From positions 930,001 to 994,000 of the forward strand of contig NZ_CP025394.1 of NCBI RefSeq assembly GCF_002943525.1: a stretch of DNA of 64,000 nucleotides, given 5' to 3'. The position numbers and the translations under genes were made by a program. The notes under the pieces are model-generated. The model searched no databases. It saw only the letters and a program-made list of their open reading frames with translations, and had not been told where the DNA came from. This stretch comes from Kitasatospora sp. MMS16-BH015 (lineage in GTDB: Bacteria; Actinomycetota; Actinomycetes; Streptomycetales; Streptomycetaceae). Shown in pieces: positions 63,656-64,000 of this stretch; position 1 is the first letter of the stretch; every line of letters starts with the position of its first letter.

Positions 63656-64000
63656 CGTGCTGCCTGTTCTGTGCTGTGCCGTCCCGCGCCGTGCCCCGGA
63701 GGTACGCCGTGCGGTACGCCGTGCCGATCGCTTGCCGTTCACTTGCCAGTCGGACCGTGCCCGTACGCATCCGGTCCGACACCATCAGTTACCACACCCC
63801 GAGGGCGGATCGGCCATCCGACGGAGCGCGCGACCCCCACCGCACGCCCTCCCGCACGCCGGGTACCGTGCAGTCCGGGGACGGCGACCGGGCCGCCCGA
63901 CGGCGCCGGCCCAGCCGGGCCGCCACGCGAAGGGGAGACCGCCATCAGCACGCCCAGCCCGTCCGAGGTCCTGCGCCGAGTCGCTTCGGTGGGGCCGTAC
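63656..64000. other. Intergenic region up to window end, possible gene start at the edge
   Basis: About 345 bp without a confirmed gene. AGGGGAG at 63931 lies 7 nt before an open plus frame that reads STPSPSEVLRRVASVGPY to the window end, but the first codon there is ATC, with no ATG, GTG or TTG in frame until a GTG at 63989. A gene beginning near here is likely, but its start cannot be fixed. Confidence 0.3.

Overview
High-GC DNA (mostly above 70% G+C by eye) with actinobacterial codon use, GTG/TTG starts, monomeric NADP isocitrate dehydrogenase, an encapsulin/DyP pair and many streptomycete-type insertion sequences. It looks like a chromosomal segment of a Streptomyces/Kitasatospora-like organism. 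It divides into an accessory, IS-riddled left part (about 1-40.3 kb) and a mostly intact housekeeping-type right part (40.3-64 kb).

Left part. On the minus strand from 3441 to the window edge lies a two-gene restriction/defence-type operon: a Z1-domain ATPase whose stop overlaps the start of a PD-(D/E)XK (DUF4420-like) nuclease. To its right are a frameshifted histidine phosphatase pseudogene, a Vsr endonuclease and an AbrB-like antitoxin. A 5.1-kb nest (5568-10699) is one IS1182-type element of about 1.93 kb split by a 993-bp IS5-group element and by two tandem 1100-bp copies of another IS5-group element. An ISAs1 remnant then abuts an operon of visibly lower G+C: a protein with two GHKL ATPase modules (11640-14663) and a large protein with a response-regulator-like receiver domain (14690-16384). 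Z1, PD-(D/E)XK, Vsr and MORC-like GHKL genes are known to keep company in predicted restriction systems, so these may be two halves of one locus pulled apart by IS elements.

From 16.6 to 24.4 kb are more mobile scars: a group II intron domain V relic, IS21 genes (istA truncated), an IS630 element carrying a passenger gene, an IS5-type element and a truncated IS256 transposase. Together they interrupt one chromosomal gene whose 3' part (17359-18121) and 5' part (23640-24364) lie 5.5 kb apart. Next come a helix-turn-helix protein, a large serine recombinase and a 1140-aa CHAT protease. From 31 to 34.9 kb are ordinary genes (GNAT, DUF2332, arylamine N-acetyltransferase, SDR, nitroreductase-like). 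A second scar zone at 34.9-40.3 kb holds an alkylmercury-lyase-like remnant, IS5 and IS110 remnants, a group II intron reverse-transcriptase fragment and two hypothetical genes.

Right part. A SHOCT protein, a zinc-ribbon SDR and a NUDIX hydrolase precede a 9.6-kb minus-strand gene for a 3186-aa WXG100/CpnT-like polymorphic-toxin-type protein with an internal OTU cysteine protease and six related beta-rich repeats, cotranscribed with a WXG100-like protein. Then come isocitrate dehydrogenase (perfect palindrome upstream), an encapsulin shell with its DyP peroxidase cargo (encapsulation tail present), an AraC/VOC pair, a proline-rich membrane protein, two adjacent related proteins whose frames would join by one base in a G7 run, an F420-reductase-like protein, an ABC exporter and an SRPBCC protein. 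No CRISPR array, rRNA or complete tRNA was seen.
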